Translations under genes and position numbers: made by a program
In this document: one piece after another, positions 61,221 through 64,000 of the stretch
Layout of the letters: each line of letters begins with the position of its first letter
Numbering within the stretch: position 1 is the stretch's first letter
Assembly: GCF_016888125.1 (NCBI RefSeq)
Contig: NZ_JACSWA010000469.1
Coordinates: 1-64,000 of the forward strand
Direction: 5' to 3'
Origin: Spirulina sp. CCY15215
GTDB taxonomy: Bacteria; Cyanobacteriota; Cyanobacteriia; Cyanobacteriales; Spirulinaceae
Length of the DNA stretch: 64,000 bases
The notes under the pieces: generated by a model
What the model was told of the DNA's origin: nothing
Seen by the model: the letters and a program-made list of their open reading frames with translations, nothing else
Databases searched by the model: none

Positions 61221-61598
61221 TCATCGTTCATCTTTCCCTTCATACTCCATTTCGTTTGCTTCAGCATAACGATTGAGAAAGCGCATTAATCTTTCCCAAT
61301 GATCTTCGCGATCGATGTCTATCTGGCATTCTACGCCCATAAGTTCGTCGCTTTCATCTCCCCCGTAACGAATTTTGATTGAACTGGGAGTCACGTTAAT
61401 TTCTCCTTCAGAATCAACTAATCTTAATGTTCCTGTGGCCTGTTTGGTGTAACTATTGATGATATCTAAGGCATTTAATTGCCGAAAAAACATTAAAACA
61501 TTGCGAATTCCCGTTTCTTTGCCTTGTCTTAACCTAATATTGGTTAATTCCTCAGAAACTCCTTTAAAAAATTCTATGGATGGTTGTATTTCAGACAT
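61221..61598 (-). CDS. psb28: Photosystem II assembly protein Psb28 family
   Basis: 125 residues. The family pattern is visible: SIEFFKGVSEELTNIRLRQGKETG, TGTLRLVDSEGEI and the C-terminal WERLMRFLNRYAEANEMEYEG. Psb28 binds photosystem II assembly intermediates (the CP47 side) on the stromal face. Divergence in the middle (NVLMFFRQLNALDIINSYTKQA) from the usual Psb28-1 suggests a Psb28-2-like paralogue. No membrane segment. It is close to petM, on the same strand. Confidence 0.85.
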   Translation of the reverse strand: MSEIQPSIEFFKGVSEELTNIRLRQGKETGIRNVLMFFRQLNALDIINSYTKQATGTLRLVDSEGEINVTPSSIKIRYGGDESDELMGVECQIDIDREDHWERLMRFLNRYAEANEMEYEGKDER

Positions 61599-61685
61599 AG
61601 TTCATCCTGGGTAACAAAGATGGAGAAAGGAAACGAATCAGAGAAAAACCGTTTCCCGTCCCCAATTTTTACTAATAGTCTAAGT

Positions 61686-61793
61686 CTATTCTCCGCCTTG
61701 GAGTTTCAGAATAAAAAATCCCAAACCCAAACCGACGAGAATGAGAGAAAATGACAGTAAACCCGCATTGATCATCAGATCGTTAGCACTCAT
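61686..61793 (-). CDS. petM: Cytochrome b6f complex subunit PetM
   Basis: 35 residues: MSANDLMINAGLLSF, then a single membrane helix (SLILVGLGLGFFILK) and the terminal LQGGE. Size, one helix and the ending LKLQGGE match PetM, the small subunit VII of the cytochrome b6f complex. It sits between psb28 and pdxA on the minus strand; AGGAG lies about 7 nt upstream of its ATG. Confidence 0.88.
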   Translation of the reverse strand: MSANDLMINAGLLSFSLILVGLGLGFFILKLQGGE

Positions 61794-61874
61794 TCGTGAT
61801 TCTCCTTAAGCGATCGCAATTTTTTTGACTAACAAGCATTGTAAAACACTGAAGTCTCAAAGAAAAATAAAACC

Positions 61875-62903
61875 GTGAAACCCAAACCCTATCTCGCAAT
61901 TCCTATAGGAGACCCTGCCGGAATCGGAACGGAGGTGCTACTTAAAGCCTTGGCAGACCCGACAATTCACGAAAAATGCCAAATTTGTCTTTTTGGCACA
62001 AAAACGCTGCTAAAGTCTGCCTATCAACATTTACGGGCAAAGGAGATTGAGGATTTAGCCGATCCGGAACAATTTTCTCTCGTGGAGGTGCCTGGCGATC
62101 GCGCTGCTATAAAATGGGGTAAAGGAAATGCTGCTAGTGGGGAGGCCAGTTTTGCTTATTTGCAAGCTGCGATCGATCGCACCCTTGGGGGGGAATTCCA
62201 AGGCATTGTCACGGCTCCCATTGCCAAATCCCTCTGGAAGGCGGCAGGATATGATTATCCTGGGCAAACTGAAGTCCTGGCGGAGAAAGCGGGGTGCGAT
62301 CGCTATGGGATGCTATTTGTAGCGCGATCGCCTCATAGCGATTATGCGTTAATTGTACTTTTGGCCACAACTCACATTCCTTTACATCAAGTTCCCGCAG
62401 CACTGACCCCAGAGTTATTAGCATGGAAGTTAGACCTGTTAATTCATTGTCTCAAAACCGATTTTGGGATTGAGAATCCCTGTATTGCCGTCTCTGGCTT
62501 AAATCCTCACAGTGGCGAAGGGGGACAATTGGGAACAGAAGAGCAAGATTGGCTCATTCCTTGGCTGGAAAAAGAACGACGCGATCGCCCCAATATGCGA
62601 CTCCTGGGACCGGTTCCCCCGGATACTCTTTGGGTGCAACCAGGGCGATCGTGGTATGTTGGCGCAACCAACCCCGTCAATGCTTATTTGGCGCTGTACC
62701 ACGATCAAGGACTGATTCCGGTTAAATTAATGGCCTTCGATCGCGCTATTAATACCACCATTGGTTTACCCTTTATTCGCACTTCTCCCGATCACGGGAC
62801 TGCTTTTGATATTGCGGGACAAGGAATTGCTGATGCTACCAGTATGAAAGCGGCGATCGTATTGGCTGCGGAATTGGCGATGCGAAGAATGGCGATCGGG
62901 TAA
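61875..62903 (+). CDS. pdxA: 4-hydroxythreonine-4-phosphate dehydrogenase
   Basis: 342 residues. NAD-dependent oxidation in the DXP-dependent pyridoxal phosphate pathway. Features: [20 protein letters not shown] at the N terminus, [23 protein letters not shown] (metal/substrate region), [15 protein letters not shown] (metal His), and [17 protein letters not shown] and [23 protein letters not shown] near the C terminus. The start is GTG at 61875. Length is normal for PdxA. It diverges from petM. Confidence 0.95.
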   Translation: MKPKPYLAIPIGDPAGIGTEVLLKALADPTIHEKCQICLFGTKTLLKSAYQHLRAKEIEDLADPEQFSLVEVPGDRAAIKWGKGNAASGEASFAYLQAAIDRTLGGEFQGIVTAPIAKSLWKAAGYDYPGQTEVLAEKAGCDRYGMLFVARSPHSDYALIVLLATTHIPLHQVPAALTPELLAWKLDLLIHCLKTDFGIENPCIAVSGLNPHSGEGGQLGTEEQDWLIPWLEKERRDRPNMRLLGPVPPDTLWVQPGRSWYVGATNPVNAYLALYHDQGLIPVKLMAFDRAINTTIGLPFIRTSPDHGTAFDIAGQGIADATSMKAAIVLAAELAMRRMAIG

Positions 62904-62967
62904 AATCAGATCGACCCCATGACACAAACAATAATTAATAATTATCCTTAAATTATCAATTAATTTC

Positions 62968-64000
62968 ATGAACTATTCTATTCCTCCATTGCCTTTAAAG
63001 ATTGATGTTGAGACAAGAGTTGTTTTAAAAAAATCAGCAGTTGCTCATAGAGCATTGGCTGAGTTAAAAGGGATTACCGCAACAATTCCCAATGAAAATA
63101 TTTTAATTAATACCCTTTCTTTGCAGGAAGCTAAGGATAGTTCCGCTATTGAGAATATTATTACAACCCATGATGAGATTTATAGGAGTGATGTCCTAAA
63201 TCAACAGTTTGCATCTATTGCAGCAAAGGAAATTTATTCTTATTCTACTGCTCTTAAACATGGTTTTGAAGAAGTCAAAAAAACAGGGTTATTAACCAAT
63301 AATACTATTCTAAAAATTCAGTCAATTATTGAAGAAAATAATGCGGGTTTTAGAAAGTTGCCAGGGACTTCTCTAAAAAATGATGTAACTGGACAAGTTA
63401 TCTATACTCCACCTCAGTCTAGCCAGGAAGTGATTGATTTGATGAACAATTTAGAGAGATTTATTAATGACGATTCCTTATCAGATTTTGACCCACTGAC
63501 AAAAATGGCAATTATTCATCATCAATTTGAAAGTATTCATCCTTTTTATGATGGGAATGGTCGAACAGGTAGGATTATTAATATTCTCTATTTGGTGAAG
63601 CAGGATTTACTCAAAATTCCGGTTTTATATCTGAGTCGTTTTATTAATCAAAAAAAGGTGGATTATTATTCTTTGTTACAAAGTGTTAGAACGGATAATG
63701 TTTGGGAGGATTGGATTTTATTTGTGTTGGAAGGTGTGGAAAAAACTTCTCTAGAAACGATTGAGTTGATTAAAAATATAAAGGTTCTGATGCAGAAAAG
63801 TAAGCACAGGATGAGGAAGGAGTTGCCGAATATTTATAGTCAGGATATTTTAAATAATCTGTTTCGTCATCCCTATACTAAAATTGAGTTTGTGGTGAAT
63901 GAGTTGGGTATTCATCGCAATACAGCAAGTAAGTATTTGGAGGAATTAGTCGGGATAGGCTTATTGTCAAAGTATAAGTTAGGAAAGGAAAACTTTTATT
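62968..64000 (+). CDS. Fic-family AMP transferase, partial
   Basis: At least 344 residues; the gene runs off the right end. The Fic core is HPFYDGNGRTGRI (about 191-203), matching HxFx(D/E)GNGRxxR. The N-terminal inhibitory motif (S/T)xxxE(G/N) is present as SSAIEN (about 57-62), so class II intramolecular inhibition of adenylylation is predicted. The C-terminal part has a winged-helix-like segment (FVVNELGIHRNTASKYLEELVGIGLLSKYKLGKEN), as in Fic-wHTH proteins. No antitoxin is seen upstream. Confidence 0.88.
   Translation, partial: MNYSIPPLPLKIDVETRVVLKKSAVAHRALAELKGITATIPNENILINTLSLQEAKDSSAIENIITTHDEIYRSDVLNQQFASIAAKEIYSYSTALKHGFEEVKKTGLLTNNTILKIQSIIEENNAGFRKLPGTSLKNDVTGQVIYTPPQSSQEVIDLMNNLERFINDDSLSDFDPLTKMAIIHHQFESIHPFYDGNGRTGRIINILYLVKQDLLKIPVLYLSRFINQKKVDYYSLLQSVRTDNVWEDWILFVLEGVEKTSLETIELIKNIKVLMQKSKHRMRKELPNIYSQDILNNLFRHPYTKIEFVVNELGIHRNTASKYLEELVGIGLLSKYKLGKENFY

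Overview
The window is a stretch of cyanobacterial chromosome. The palindrome GCGATCGC (HIP1) is scattered through coding and non-coding DNA. Several genes belong only to oxygenic phototrophs: petM, a psb28-family gene, a ferrochelatase with a chlorophyll-binding tail, a solanesyl diphosphate synthase, ycf46 and ycf35/DUF1257. Abundant short palindromic and tandem repeats, SLC12-type and MscS-type transporters and many toxin-antitoxin (TA) remnants suggest a large-genome, probably filamentous lineage. I cannot name the species.

Layout. 0-12.4 kb is mostly housekeeping: a possible structured RNA, serA, prmA, an NarL-type histidine kinase, a solute-binding lipoprotein paired with a membrane histidine kinase, clpC, a cell-wall amidase and a rhomboid protease. 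12.4-18.7 kb holds a glycosyltransferase and then an accessory zone with three complete TA pairs, at least four decayed TA pieces, a frameshifted putative toxin next to a small partner gene, two secreted SH3-like proteins and an orphan. 18.7-20.8 kb is groESL with a perfect CIRCE operator. 20.9-23.1 kb is a restriction-modification-like pair bounded by a 34-bp direct repeat. 23.1-28.8 kb has a WD40 protein, a lipoprotein abutting a histidine-kinase fragment, an MscS-DEP channel, a 24-bp tandem array and two tandem L,D-transpeptidases. 28.9-30.7 kb is an AT-rich AAA ATPase/TOPRIM pair. 30.8-45.5 kb has a glycosyltransferase, an ATP-grasp ligase, an MscS-CNB channel, a methyltransferase, hemH, sds, a UvrD-type helicase, aroA, two conserved unknowns, rpsD and a histidine kinase.

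45.7-51.5 kb is the most intriguing native block. DUF2997, DUF1257 and a ferredoxin read left. A hydrolase, a ribbon-helix-helix protein, the AAA ATPase Ycf46 and a second DUF1257 gene read right. 51.6-54.6 kb is a phosphate transporter with fused PstC-PstA, PstB, a Pho-box-like site and no adjacent pstS. The rest carries a phosphoketolase-like enzyme, a Uma2 nuclease-fold protein, an SLC12 transporter, an epimerase-family protein, psb28, petM, pdxA and a Fic gene that runs off the end.

The best candidates for undescribed biology are the AAA/TOPRIM pair, the Ycf46-DUF1257-DUF2997-ferredoxin neighbourhood, the repeat-bounded restriction-modification cassette, and the solute-binding-protein/kinase pair. 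All functional calls rest on reading motifs and family resemblance by eye; no database search was run.
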